A stretch of 64,000 nucleotides of DNA from Haladaptatus halobius (GTDB lineage Archaea > Halobacteriota > Halobacteria > Halobacteriales > Haladaptataceae), in the NCBI RefSeq assembly GCF_020618475.1, contig NZ_CP085336.1:1240001-1304000 (forward strand), written 5' to 3'. Position 1 is the first letter of the stretch. Every line of letters begins with the position of its first letter. A program made the translations under genes and the position numbers. The notes under the pieces were generated by a model. That model worked only from the letters and a program-made list of their open reading frames with translations. It searched no databases and was not told the origin of the DNA. Shown here piece by piece: positions 24,810 through 33,615 of the stretch.

Positions 24810-25793
24810 CTAGATCATCTCTTGGAGGTGAGTGAAAAACCGCTCTTCACGGTCGGCCAGCGCCATCGCTTGGTCGCCCGCTTGCTCGAGAAGTCGTTCC
24901 TGTTGTCGGCCTTCAGCCTCACTCGCTTCTTTGAGCGTTCCACTCAAGCCAGTCCAGTCGTCCGCGATGTCGTAGAGTCGTTCCGGGATTTCATCCCGTA
25001 ATCCCAAGTCGGGAGCTACTTGCTCGAGAAATTCGGCGTACAACCGACGGAACGCACCACCGCCCGTTCCGCGTCGTTCGATGTTCTGATAGCCAAATCG
25101 AGCACACCAACTCGTGTCCTCCAACGCCGTCCATGTCGGAAGATCCTCCCCAAATCGTCGAATACCTTTGATCCCCTCCGATTTCCAGTGGCCGTCCTCC
25201 GGTGTGAGCATGATTTTCACCGCCCGCTGAACCGCGTGCCTGCTCGCCGGGGTGCAATCGTTTTCGATGGTGGAATCGGTGACGACGAGCCACCGATTGT
25301 CGAGAGGGCCGAACCCGTAGTCGGAATTCAACGCCTCCTGTAAGTGCGCGATTGGCAGTCGTTGTACGGAATCGAACTCGCTGTCGGAGAAGAGAACTTC
25401 CTCATCGTCAATTCCGATGCAGAGGACCACGTGCGGGCCAAAATGCGTACTCGTTTCGAAATAATCGAGATAGAAGAGATTGACGAACAGCATCACTGGG
25501 GCATCATCGGCGATGTGGGCCTGCATATCGTTCCACGCAGTTTCCCACGTCTGCCCGCTGGCTTCTCGATAGTCGATTCCGAGCGTCTCGAAAAATCCCG
25601 TCTCCAGTTGTCCGTTCCGCCCCATGATGATGCGACTTGCTGGGCCGTGTTCGTAATAGCCGAATCCGAGGCCGGAACCGAGTCCGAAACAGAGTGACTC
25701 GTTCAATCCCCAGCCGTAGTAGTCTGCTAGATTTCGAAGCGACGCCGAACCACAGTGGGCGCCGGGCGTGTGGGTGTATTTGGAGAGATGCAT
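24810..25793 (-). CDS. BtrH-type acyltransferase-like protein (BtrH_N + DUF4872)
   Basis: The 327-residue protein begins with the BtrH N-terminal pattern: TPGAHCGSASLRNLADYYG with a Cys near residue 14 as likely nucleophile, then ESLCFGLGSGLGFGYYEHG and TSTHFGPHVVLCIG with a His near 120. The second half resembles the DUF4872 region that follows in this family. BtrH moves an amino-acyl group from a carrier protein onto an aminoglycoside in butirosin synthesis; other members sit in uncharacterised clusters. Here it lies leftward next to kynureninase, with no carrier protein in sight. It may form or break an amide of an amino-aromatic compound, but that is a guess. The ATG at 25793 is preferred to an upstream TTG. 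Confidence 0.7.
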   Translation of the reverse strand: MHLSKYTHTPGAHCGSASLRNLADYYGWGLNESLCFGLGSGLGFGYYEHGPASRIIMGRNGQLETGFFETLGIDYREASGQTWETAWNDMQAHIADDAPVMLFVNLFYLDYFETSTHFGPHVVLCIGIDDEEVLFSDSEFDSVQRLPIAHLQEALNSDYGFGPLDNRWLVVTDSTIENDCTPASRHAVQRAVKIMLTPEDGHWKSEGIKGIRRFGEDLPTWTALEDTSWCARFGYQNIERRGTGGGAFRRLYAEFLEQVAPDLGLRDEIPERLYDIADDWTGLSGTLKEASEAEGRQQERLLEQAGDQAMALADREERFFTHLQEMI

Positions 25794-25916
25794 ATACAAT
25801 CGACCGATTGCTCCCCGTAAAGCAGTGTTGTCCGTAAGGGCTGTTGGCTATGTGTGTTCTTCTGTACACAGGGCAACGAAATCTCTACTAGCCTGTCCGT
25901 CCCAGTCACAGGCACG

Positions 25917-27203
25917 TTAGGTCACACCGCCACCGCGTTCTTCGAACTGCTCGTACACACGTTCGTCGAGGATTTCGCGCAGGTGTTCGACAGCATCCCA
26001 GACATCTTCGAAGCTAACGTAGAGTGGTGACGGGCACATACGGATGACGTTCGGCGATCGGAAATCGACGATGACGCCGTGTGCTTTGAGCGCCTCGTTG
26101 ATCCGGTATCCCTCTGGGTGCTCGATGGCCACATGGCCGCCGCGCTGAGCCGGGTCGCGCGGCGTTCCCAACGTGCACTCGGGGAGGCGTTCGTCGACGA
26201 GAGAGATGAGGTATTCGGTGAGTGCCACTGACTGCTCACGTAGTGTTTTGATACCAACCTCGTCGATGATATCCAATACGCCCGCAAGCGGGGCGGCACT
26301 CAGGATGGGAACCGTACCGATCTGCCAAGCCCCTGCTGAATGCGCGGGCGTGTAAGTCAGTTGCATCTCGAACTGCGTGTCCTTCTCATGGCCCCACCAA
26401 CCTGCTAGCGCAGGCAATTCACCGTGATAGTCGCGGTGGACGTACAATCCTGCGATGGCACCAGGGCCGGCGTTGAGATACTTGTAGTGACACCACACAG
26501 CGAAGTCGACATCGTTCTCGGCCAGTGAGTGAGGCATCGCTCCCACGGAGTGCGCGAGGTCGAAGCCTGCAAACGCATCGTGTTCGTGTGCGAGGTCCGT
26601 GATGGATTTAATATCCAGGAGTTGGCCAGAGCGGTAGAAGACGGAAGGCATGAAGACGATACCCACGTCATCGTGTTCGTCGAGTGCAGCCGCGATATCG
26701 TCTTCGCGGAGCGTCCGTCCGTCGTGAGACTCAACGATGACGAGATGCTCGTCGGGGTCAAGTCCACGAATACGGAGCTGTGCGCGAATCGCGTAGTGGT
26801 CGGTCGGAAAGTCAAGGTCGTTCACGATGACCTTCTGCCCGCGGCCCAACTCTGCACGTTGATCAAGAAAGGTACCGACGAGCGTGTGAATATTGACGGT
26901 CGTGGAATTCGCCACGACGACCTCATCCTCGCGGGCCCCGACGATTGGTGCAAGACGCTTGCCGAGGTGTTCGCCATAGTGGAACCACGGCGGTTCGCCA
27001 TCAGTCCAGCCTTGAATCCCACGTTCGCGCCATTCGTCGACGACGTGTTGGAGGTTGCGCTCGGCGTCCGTCGAGAGTGGGCCAAGGGAGTTACCGTCGA
27101 GATAGAGATCGTCGGGGAGATAGAACCGATCGCGAAGATTCACACTGGCTGCGTCGTCACGTTGCTGAGCATATTCGCACCCGAGTTCGATTTCATCGTC
27201 CAT
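25917..27203 (-). CDS. kynU: kynureninase
   Basis: The 428-residue PLP enzyme has the kynureninase hallmarks: YLDGNSLGPLS near 35, GWTDGEPPWFHYGE near 60, VVVANSTTVNIHTL near 95, DLDFPTDHYAIR near 130, AGFDLAHSVGAMPH near 210, VWCHYKYLNAGPGAIAG near 235 (PLP Lys) and VDFRSPNVIRMCPSPLY near 390. Length is usual for the family. It splits kynurenine to anthranilate and alanine. The start at 27203 gives MDDEIELGCEYA; an AAAATA element lies about 30 bp upstream. It is divergent from the candidate formamidase at 27289, so both genes share an 85-bp promoter region. Confidence 0.95.
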   Translation of the reverse strand: MDDEIELGCEYAQQRDDAASVNLRDRFYLPDDLYLDGNSLGPLSTDAERNLQHVVDEWRERGIQGWTDGEPPWFHYGEHLGKRLAPIVGAREDEVVVANSTTVNIHTLVGTFLDQRAELGRGQKVIVNDLDFPTDHYAIRAQLRIRGLDPDEHLVIVESHDGRTLREDDIAAALDEHDDVGIVFMPSVFYRSGQLLDIKSITDLAHEHDAFAGFDLAHSVGAMPHSLAENDVDFAVWCHYKYLNAGPGAIAGLYVHRDYHGELPALAGWWGHEKDTQFEMQLTYTPAHSAGAWQIGTVPILSAAPLAGVLDIIDEVGIKTLREQSVALTEYLISLVDERLPECTLGTPRDPAQRGGHVAIEHPEGYRINEALKAHGVIVDFRSPNVIRMCPSPLYVSFEDVWDAVEHLREILDERVYEQFEERGGGVT

Positions 27204-27288
27204 AGGTTGTATGACACCTCCAGCAGGGTGTATTTTTCGGAGAGTGACCACCGGAACAGTCAAGACGGAGTGACGAAACACACCACTC

Positions 27289-28215
27289 ATGTCAACACGT
27301 GCTGACGAACTCGACGTCGAACTAGCCGCCGTCATCGAGGAAATCGAAGCGATGGGGATTCCAGAATGGCACGAACTGTCGGTCGAGAGTGCTCGGCGCA
27401 TCGAGGACGAACTGTTCACGACCGGTGGGGGCCCCGAGATTGAGGTCGTCCGCGATCTCGCTTTCGACGGCCCTGGAGGCGAAGTTCCAGTTCGTGTGTA
27501 TTGCCCTGCTGCCGACCAACCCCTTCCAATTCTTGTCTACTACCACGGTGGCGGGTGGGTACTTGGAACACTCGACTCCGTCGAGAACATCTGTCGCGAA
27601 CTTGCAATGCGTGCAGAGTGCATTGTTGTCTCGGTGGATTACCGTCTCGCACCTGAGCACTCGTTTCCCGCTGCAGTCGACGATGCGTACGCTGCCCTCG
27701 AGTGGGTTATCCGAAACGCCGACGTTCTCGGGGGGGATGGACGCGTCGCTGTTGGTGGCACCAGTGCTGGAGGCAATCTCGCCGCCGTAACTGCTCTCCG
27801 TGCCAGGGAACAAAATGGCCCAGACATCACGCGGCAACTGCTCCTGTATCCCATCACCGACTTTGCACTCGATACCGATTCCTATCAGGCGAACGCAGGC
27901 GGACCACTGTTGACCCACGCCGATATGGAGTGGTTTTGGAATCAGTACCTTCGGAGTCCTGTCGACGGCTATAACCCCTTTGCGTCACCGTTGCAGATGA
28001 TCGATTTTTCAGGGGTTGCACCAGCGACGGTCGTCACCGCGGGGTTCGATCCGCTTTGTGACGAGGGGGCCGCCTACGCTGACCAACTGGCAAACGACGG
28101 TGTCGATGTCGAGCACCTTCACTATCCAGCGATGGCTCACGGGTTTCTCAGTTTGAGTGACGATGTGACCGTCGCTGACGAAGCGTTGGATGCGGTGGCG
28201 GGAAATATCTGGTAA
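27289..28215 (+). CDS. HSL-type alpha/beta hydrolase, candidate N-formylkynurenine formamidase
   Basis: The 308-residue hydrolase carries the hormone-sensitive-lipase motif YYHGGGWVLGTLD near 85, VSVDYRLAPEHSFPAAVDDAYA near 115, the nucleophile elbow VGGTSAGGNLAA near 158, Asp in TAGFDPLCDEG near 250 and His in YPAMAHGFL near 285. The catalytic triad is complete. Eukaryotic kynurenine formamidases are alpha/beta hydrolases with an HGGxW motif, and this gene lies between kynureninase and indoleamine dioxygenase where that activity is the one missing. A general carboxylesterase is the alternative. A creatininase-family protein at 8153 is a second candidate for the same step. Confidence 0.8.
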   Translation: MSTRADELDVELAAVIEEIEAMGIPEWHELSVESARRIEDELFTTGGGPEIEVVRDLAFDGPGGEVPVRVYCPAADQPLPILVYYHGGGWVLGTLDSVENICRELAMRAECIVVSVDYRLAPEHSFPAAVDDAYAALEWVIRNADVLGGDGRVAVGGTSAGGNLAAVTALRAREQNGPDITRQLLLYPITDFALDTDSYQANAGGPLLTHADMEWFWNQYLRSPVDGYNPFASPLQMIDFSGVAPATVVTAGFDPLCDEGAAYADQLANDGVDVEHLHYPAMAHGFLSLSDDVTVADEALDAVAGNIW

Positions 28216-28371
28216 GAGACAACCTCTATCTGTTTTCTGCTATATAATCCGAAACTGTCGCACGCGCGTCCGAGAGATACTCAATTCTCACCGAGAGTGA
28301 GTCTCTTTGGCTGCTATTGTACGATTTAGGAATCCAATCGCCATATTTGACAGTAGGAACGAACTTCATGC

Positions 28372-28380
28372 TTTAAGATA
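28372..28380 (+). promoter_or_regulatory. TATA box of the dioxygenase gene
   Basis: TTTAAGATA ends about 25 bp before ATG 28405. It favours this ATG over a GTG at 28393. Confidence 0.5.
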
Positions 28381-28404
28381 GTTAGCGTACTAGTGAAACC
28401 CACG

Positions 28405-29565
28405 ATGACCGAACGCGTTGAATCACTCGATTACAATCGGTTCGATATCAGCCCTGAACACGGATTTCTTCCTGATACCGAACCACTCATGTCGTTCGGG
28501 ACGGACGCACATCCGCATCTCCAATCACTCGACAAATTAGGAGATGGCCTCCCTAGCCTCATTGAGAACGACCAGCTCAGATCGGCGGTGGAAAACCTTG
28601 AGGCGCCATCTCCAGATGTATTTGACGAGCTGACCGAACGCGAACTGATGCGCGTATACAGTGTCACCGGATTCCTCGCGAATGCGTACGTGCATAAACC
28701 CAACGAACCGTCCGCCACTACCATTCCAACCGGCGTGGCCGTCCCGCTTTATGAATCGACGAAGCGCCTTGGCCGCACGCCAGTCCTTTCATACGACGCA
28801 TACGTCCTTCATAACTGGACTCTAACCGACACCGACCGTGCAATGACGCCACCGAACGTAGACACCATCACAAATTTCTTCGAACCGCGTGACGAGCAAT
28901 GGTTCATCGCTATCCACGTCGCCATCGAGAGCGCAGCAGGGCCGGCGATCGCCGCGATCAGCGATGCACAACAAGGAATCATCGAAGATGACCTAACTCG
29001 GGTTACGCACGCCCTTCAAACGATAGAAGACGCGCTACACGATATTACTGCGGTTCTCGATAGAATGCCGGAGCACAACGATCCAGAGCAATATGGACAG
29101 GGATTTCGACCGTATTTGAAATCGCTTACGAGCGTCAAGTACGAAGGTGTCACTGAGCTCAACGGGCCCCAATCATACCGAGGCGCGTCCGGAGCGCAGT
29201 CAAGTCTTTTCCAAGCGCTTGACGCTGCCTTGGGAATTGATCACGGTGATAACCCGCTCGTGAACCATCTCCATGTCCTACGGGGAGATATGCCTCCCGC
29301 TCACCGAGCATTCATCGAGGCGGTTGAAGAGGGCCCAAACCTCCACGATTACGCTGCGAACAGTGATGACAGCCTTCGCAATGCATACAATGACTGTATC
29401 GACCGGATGGTTACCTTCCGCGATCACCACATCGACATCGTCGAGACCTACTTGACAAAGCCGCTTGACGAACAGAAAGGAACTGGTGGAACGCCGTACG
29501 GTCGCTATCTTGGGTCATTCACAGACGATACGCAAAACTGCAGGCTATCGTCTTCGGCGGAGTGA
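28405..29565 (+). CDS. indoleamine 2,3-dioxygenase
   Basis: The 386-residue protein is an IDO-family haem dioxygenase. The C-terminal half matches the family step by step: SYRGASGAQSSLFQALDAAL near 255, DMPPAHRAFIEAVEEGPNL near 295, FRDHHIDIVETYL near 335 (the His corresponds to the proximal haem ligand) and GTGGTPYGRYLGSF near 360. The N-terminal domain has LANAYVHKPN and ATTIPTGVAVPLYE. It opens the indole ring of tryptophan to N-formylkynurenine. IDO is mostly known from animals, fungi and some bacteria; an archaeal copy is unusual as far as I know. It forms a pathway set with the adjacent hydrolase and kynureninase. Confidence 0.93.
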   Translation: MTERVESLDYNRFDISPEHGFLPDTEPLMSFGTDAHPHLQSLDKLGDGLPSLIENDQLRSAVENLEAPSPDVFDELTERELMRVYSVTGFLANAYVHKPNEPSATTIPTGVAVPLYESTKRLGRTPVLSYDAYVLHNWTLTDTDRAMTPPNVDTITNFFEPRDEQWFIAIHVAIESAAGPAIAAISDAQQGIIEDDLTRVTHALQTIEDALHDITAVLDRMPEHNDPEQYGQGFRPYLKSLTSVKYEGVTELNGPQSYRGASGAQSSLFQALDAALGIDHGDNPLVNHLHVLRGDMPPAHRAFIEAVEEGPNLHDYAANSDDSLRNAYNDCIDRMVTFRDHHIDIVETYLTKPLDEQKGTGGTPYGRYLGSFTDDTQNCRLSSSAE

Positions 29566-29812
29566 GGACTTCGCTCCGTTGAAGCCATATCCGCTATTGT
29601 CTATTCTCTATGCCATTGCAGCGTTCGTGACGAAAACCACACTTGAGGATATCCTTCAGAACCAAATGCTCGCCATGGCTGTCTCTATCTGACGATTAGA
29701 TCGCATGCCGGTCGTCCTCCCGAGAGACGCCCGGAGTGAACGACGAGGTCAGTGGCGCACCCAACATTGACGGTCGCCCTTGACATCAAGGTCTGCTTCC
29801 TCACACAACCGC

Positions 29813-30063
29813 TTCATCACTGAGCGCACCCTCGGTCGATATCACAGGAAGCACGACCTCGTGCTCGCAAATCACGGCGTCGAGATGTGCGTCCTCCCCA
29901 TCTGGGACTTGCGACAGAACCACCCGATACTTTGACGGCGGATGCTCTGTGGAAACACTGGAAATACTGAGGTTGCCGGCTCGAGTTCGCCCTGCATTCG
30001 ACGAAGTGGCTTCTGGACAACCTCAAGGAGCGGTGCATACTCGATATGATTCATGCAGAGCAC
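29813..30063 (-). pseudogene. frameshifted remnant of unknown gene
   Basis: Read leftward, one frame gives MNHIEYAPLLEVVQKPLRRM and a second frame continues with coding-like sequence (SKYRVVLSQVPDGEDAHLDA, then VICEHEVVLPVISTEG) to a TGA. The switch falls at about 29960-29990. Composition and codon use look like a former gene, but I recognise no family. It lies downstream of the MOSC operon on the same strand. Confidence 0.3.
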
Positions 30064-30140
30064 ACGGAGTACGCCATGTTGCCAATCGATGGCGCCCCAC
30101 GATGCCCTGTTCTGATTTTGGCCCGAGCAGGAGTACCGCG

Positions 30141-30419
30141 TTATCGCGACCCGAATTCTTCGGTCAGTGCCTCCGCGTGCTCTGCGATGCTTGTCGTCAG
30201 CTGTTCATCGACCACCGCCTTGTCATAATTCGGAACGCGCCTGCAGACGATGTTTCGAAGGCCAACACGCCCACCGGCCGTTCGCGGATCCGCACTCGTC
30301 TCATACTGGGCAACTTCCTCGCCCTGATAGATGATAGTGTAACTGCACGGCTTCGACGTCCCTGTCGTCATCGTGACCGACAACGATTCGTCCAAATCGA
30401 TGACGACCACGGTCACCAC
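30141..30419 (-). CDS. hypothetical protein coupled to the MOSC gene
   Basis: A 92-codon frame starts with GTG at 30419, overlapping the MOSC stop by 7 bases; an internal ATG would give about 76 residues. It contains CSYTIIYQGEEVAQYETSAD and VDEQLTTSIAEHAEALTEEF, acidic and plausible as a haloarchaeal protein. No family, signal or membrane segment is recognised. The overlap with a solid gene is the main support. Confidence 0.4.
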   Translation of the reverse strand: MVTVVVIDLDESLSVTMTTGTSKPCSYTIIYQGEEVAQYETSADPRTAGGRVGLRNIVCRRVPNYDKAVVDEQLTTSIAEHAEALTEEFGSR

Positions 30420-30898
30420 CGAACCTCGTCGCCGACGGCAAACTGCCCGGACTCAACGACAGATGCGTTGAATCCACCACGGTGAACGAGCGATTCGGAG
30501 AGACCCTCCTCCCCGACGAGCGACTGCATATAGCCACACGGTTCACACAGTTGGATACCTTCACAGACGACATCGCCGACTGTGAACGTCTGGCCGACGA
30601 GATGGTTGAGCGGTACATCTGCGGTTGTCACATTCCGGCGATGTGCACCCGGCGGAATCTCGATTTCCGCATCCCGTTTAACCGCCGCCAGTGCCTCAGC
30701 TTCGATGAAGGTGACATCACTTGCTTCCTTTACCTCTCGATTCGGATCATCGTCAAGGAAGTTCCAGAGGCCACGTCCATCGAAGTATCGGTCACCGCGG
30801 AGTTCCCGTTCAGCAACAGCTTTCACCTCTTGTCGTGCTTGCATCGGGTCACCACTGTCGGAAGCAATATGAATCTGCGCAACTCGACCGGTTCCCAT
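30413..30898 (-). CDS. MOSC-domain protein
   Basis: The 161-residue protein has the MOSC layout: GTGRVAQIHIASDSGDPM at the start, a stretch DVTFIEAEALAAVKR, the conserved GAHRRNVTT..PLNHLVGQ region, then CEGIQLCEPC with the family Cys and FNASVVESGQFAVGDEV at the end. MOSC domains bind sulfur-carrying or molybdenum-cofactor-linked groups. The TATA element TATATATAAC about 30 bp upstream supports a leaderless ATG. It probably heads a two-gene unit. Confidence 0.85.
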   Translation of the reverse strand: MGTGRVAQIHIASDSGDPMQARQEVKAVAERELRGDRYFDGRGLWNFLDDDPNREVKEASDVTFIEAEALAAVKRDAEIEIPPGAHRRNVTTADVPLNHLVGQTFTVGDVVCEGIQLCEPCGYMQSLVGEEGLSESLVHRGGFNASVVESGQFAVGDEVRW

Positions 30899-30952
30899 GA
30901 ACTCTCTTCGTGGGAATGTGAGTTATATATACCGACGAACAGAGGTACAATC

Positions 30953-31207
30953 TTATCGGTGATTCTTCTTGACGGTGAGCGTGTTTCCGATGAGTTGTTC
31001 CGTATCTCTGCGAAGTCGTTTCGAAAAAGCGGATGTCGAGATATCGAGATTTTTGGCCAATTCGTCCTGCGAAATTCTGCGTGGAATCTCGTAATAGCCC
31101 TCTTGGTAGGCCATCCGAAGCAACCGTTTCCGTTTCTCGGACACTCCCACGACGTCCGTCGTTTCGTGATCTGCTGCGTCTCTGAGCGGGGTGACTCGGA
31201 ACGTCAC
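30953..31207 (-). pseudogene. 5'-truncated Bat-type HTH regulator
   Basis: The frame encodes the C-terminal HTH-10 domain of bacterio-opsin-activator-like regulators: SEKRKRLLRMAYQEGYYEIP followed by RRISQDELAKNLDISTSAFS and KRLRRDTEQLIGNTL. Full regulators carry 100 or more residues before it; here the frame opens only about 20 codons earlier after a TGA and has only a GTG start. It may be a remnant or a tiny stand-alone DNA-binding protein. Confidence 0.6.
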
Positions 31208-31358
31208 ATCGTTTTTCAGACAAAGACGATTCCCGAGAAGCGGATCGTTTTCTCAAGGGGCAGGCGTTAGCCCTGTCGGCTAGACAAGCCACCGCGAACG
31301 CCGATTCAGGATCAGGACTTTCCTTTACGAGTATCCGCGTTCCGTGTCATCGGTTCGG

Positions 31359-32138
31359 CTAGCGTACGGTGTACCCACCGTCGAGAACGATCGTCTCCCC
31401 GGTCATGTACGCGGAAGCATCGCTCGTGAGGTACACCGCCGTCGGACCGAGCATCTCCGGCGTCGCCATCTCATCTAATAACATTTCGCCCTCCCAAGTA
31501 TCGACAGCGTTCTCGGCGACCTGCGCACCCTGATCCGCGTTATCGGTGGCAACGTATCCCGGTGCGAGGTTGTTCACGCGGATGTCGAACTCGGCCCACT
31601 CCGAGGCGAGTTGGTTCTTGAACCCCTCTAACCCGGCCTTCGAGGCGTTGTAGGCAACTTGTCGCTGGGGATAGTTGGCGATGAACGCAGACATCGAGGA
31701 GACGTTCAGGATGACACCGCCGCCGTTCTGCATCATTTCACGGCCGGCAGCGCGCGAGCAGATAAACGCGCCCGTGAGATTCGTCTCAAGGACAGTGGAC
31801 CACTCCTTGAGCGACATCGTTTCGATGGCCTCGTGGATGACGATACCAGCGTTGTTCACGAGCACGTCTATTCCATCGAATCGCTCGACAGTCGCCTCGA
31901 CCATCGCCTCCACAGCATCCTCGTCGGTTACATCGCACTCCACTGCGAACGTATCGGTCCCGGTCGTGTCGGCAATCTTCGTCGCCGCCTCTTCTCCCAA
32001 CGCCACATCGCGATTTGCAATGACGACGTTTGCCCCCGCCTCTGCGAGGGCGTTCGCGATGGCGCGGCCGATACCGCGGTTACCACCAGTCACGATTGCC
32101 GTCTGTCCATCGAGGTCGAACGCATCAAGTACTGTCAC
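31359..32138 (-). CDS. short-chain dehydrogenase (SDR)
   Basis: The 259-residue classical SDR shows AIVTGGNRGIGRAIANALAE, LVNNAGIVIHE, LNVSSMSAFIANYPQRQVAY with YNASK catalytic residues, NLAPGYVATD and the terminal YMTGETIVLDGGYTV. It runs in the same direction as the zinc alcohol dehydrogenase upstream (102 bp gap) and they likely act together on a polyol or sugar alcohol, as such pairs often do. Substrate is not readable from sequence. Confidence 0.88.
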   Translation of the reverse strand: MTVLDAFDLDGQTAIVTGGNRGIGRAIANALAEAGANVVIANRDVALGEEAATKIADTTGTDTFAVECDVTDEDAVEAMVEATVERFDGIDVLVNNAGIVIHEAIETMSLKEWSTVLETNLTGAFICSRAAGREMMQNGGGVILNVSSMSAFIANYPQRQVAYNASKAGLEGFKNQLASEWAEFDIRVNNLAPGYVATDNADQGAQVAENAVDTWEGEMLLDEMATPEMLGPTAVYLTSDASAYMTGETIVLDGGYTVR

Positions 32139-32240
32139 GATAGTACCGCTGACTGAGGTTCACAAAAATCTTCGTCTCTATTCACACGAGAAAGATGATA
32201 GTACCGCCGAGCGGTGGCGGTGAACTTCCGACGAATCGAA

Positions 32241-33272
32241 TCAATCATCGAACGAAATCATCCCCTTGACGACGCCGGGTTGCATCGCACGACGGAAAGC
32301 GTCGTCTATATCGTCGAGCGATGATTTGAAGTCGACGATGCCCTCCACATCCACGGCGTCGTCTTCGAGAAGGCTGATGGCCGCGTCGTACGTGTTCTTG
32401 TAGCGGAACGACCCGTGAACGTCGAGTTCATTGTCGATGATGTCGAGAACGTTGAACGGAACGTTCGCTTCGTCCGCTAGTCCAACCAGTACGACGGTGC
32501 CGCCGCGACGGACGGCGTCGATGGTCAAACGTATCGACGGTTTTGCGCCGGACGCCTCAACGACGACGTCGGCACCCACACCGTCGGTGTACTCCGCGAC
32601 GGCCGTTTCGAGATCCATCTCCGAGACGTCGACGGTCAGGTCGGCACCGCGTTCGCTCGCGAAATCGAGTTTCTCCGGGACGACGTCGGTGACGATAACG
32701 TCAGTCGCACCCGAGGCGAACGCCGTCTCCATCGTCATTAGTCCGATCGGACCTGCTCCGGCGACGAGAACGGTGTCCCCTGTTCCCACGTCGCCCCGTC
32801 GGCACGCGTGGATACCAACGGAGAGCGGTTCGCAAAGCGCCCCCTCCGTCGTCGAGACGGTCTCCGGAAGCTTGTAGGCGAAGTCGGCCGGCCACGAGAC
32901 GTACTCCGCGAACGCGCCATCGTGCGGCGGCGTCGCCATGAACTCGACCTCCTCACAGAGGTGGTAGTCTCCTCGCTTGCAGTGGGCGCATCGGCGACAG
33001 GGAACACCAGGTTCGAGGGCGACTCGGTCGCCGGGCGTGAGGTCATCGATGTTCTCGCCGACTTCGACGACTTCGCCGGCGCTTTCGTGCCCGAGGACGA
33101 GTGGGTCTTCGACGACGTAATCGCCAATTCGCCCGTGTTCGTAGTAGTGGACGTCGGACCCGCAGATACCGACATCCCGAACTGCGACGAGGACGTCTTC
33201 TGGGCCGGGCGACAGGTCGGAGCGTCGTCGAATCTCGAACTCGGTGGGTTCGACTAGCACGGCGGCTTTCAT
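32241..33272 (-). CDS. zinc-dependent alcohol dehydrogenase, sorbitol/threonine dehydrogenase type
   Basis: The 343-residue MDR protein has the catalytic zinc site VGICGSDVHYYEHG and GHESAGEVVEVG, the structural zinc loop CRRCAHCKRGDYHLCE, and the nucleotide motif VLVAGAGPIGLMTM near 170. The HYYEHGRIGDYVV stretch is typical of sorbitol/xylitol-type dehydrogenases. The start at 33272 places TATATTTTT 34 bp upstream and gives the usual MKAAVLVEP beginning. It is probably the first gene of an operon with the SDR. Confidence 0.9.
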   Translation of the reverse strand: MKAAVLVEPTEFEIRRRSDLSPGPEDVLVAVRDVGICGSDVHYYEHGRIGDYVVEDPLVLGHESAGEVVEVGENIDDLTPGDRVALEPGVPCRRCAHCKRGDYHLCEEVEFMATPPHDGAFAEYVSWPADFAYKLPETVSTTEGALCEPLSVGIHACRRGDVGTGDTVLVAGAGPIGLMTMETAFASGATDVIVTDVVPEKLDFASERGADLTVDVSEMDLETAVAEYTDGVGADVVVEASGAKPSIRLTIDAVRRGGTVVLVGLADEANVPFNVLDIIDNELDVHGSFRYKNTYDAAISLLEDDAVDVEGIVDFKSSLDDIDDAFRRAMQPGVVKGMISFDD

Positions 33273-33615
33273 ACGGATTCGAACGGACGGAACCCACAAA
33301 AATATAGGGATGCTCCCGATTCACGGCAGCGTCGTCGAGTGGTGACGCTGCCGTCCTCGTGGTGCCAGACTGGGTAGTACCAGTTGACGTGCGTCTGCGC
33401 TTACTCTCTGAAGGACACGAAGCGCACCGGTTTCCCGATCGACATCGGCCCAACTCGCGCCGTTTCGGAGGTCGTTTCGTAAGGGGGCCAGCAGTAGTTC
33501 GAGGTCGTTGCGATGGCCCGACAGAACCTGTGGTGAGATGCTCGTGTTGGTCCACGGGTCAACCAACGTGTGTAGACCCTTCGTTGATAATTACCTGTGA
33601 GACGTACTCTTCTGT
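33273..33615. other. divergent intergenic stretch
   Basis: It holds the leftward TATA box near 33305. A minus-strand frame at 33321-33566 contains LRNDLRNGASWADVDRETGA, coding-like but unrecognised; it may be a relic. No structure stands out. Confidence 0.35.

Noticed and set aside
27289-28215. Calling the alpha/beta hydrolase a lipase
   Set aside because: HSL-type motifs fit many esterases, but the position between IDO and kynureninase favours a formamidase; function is left as candidate.
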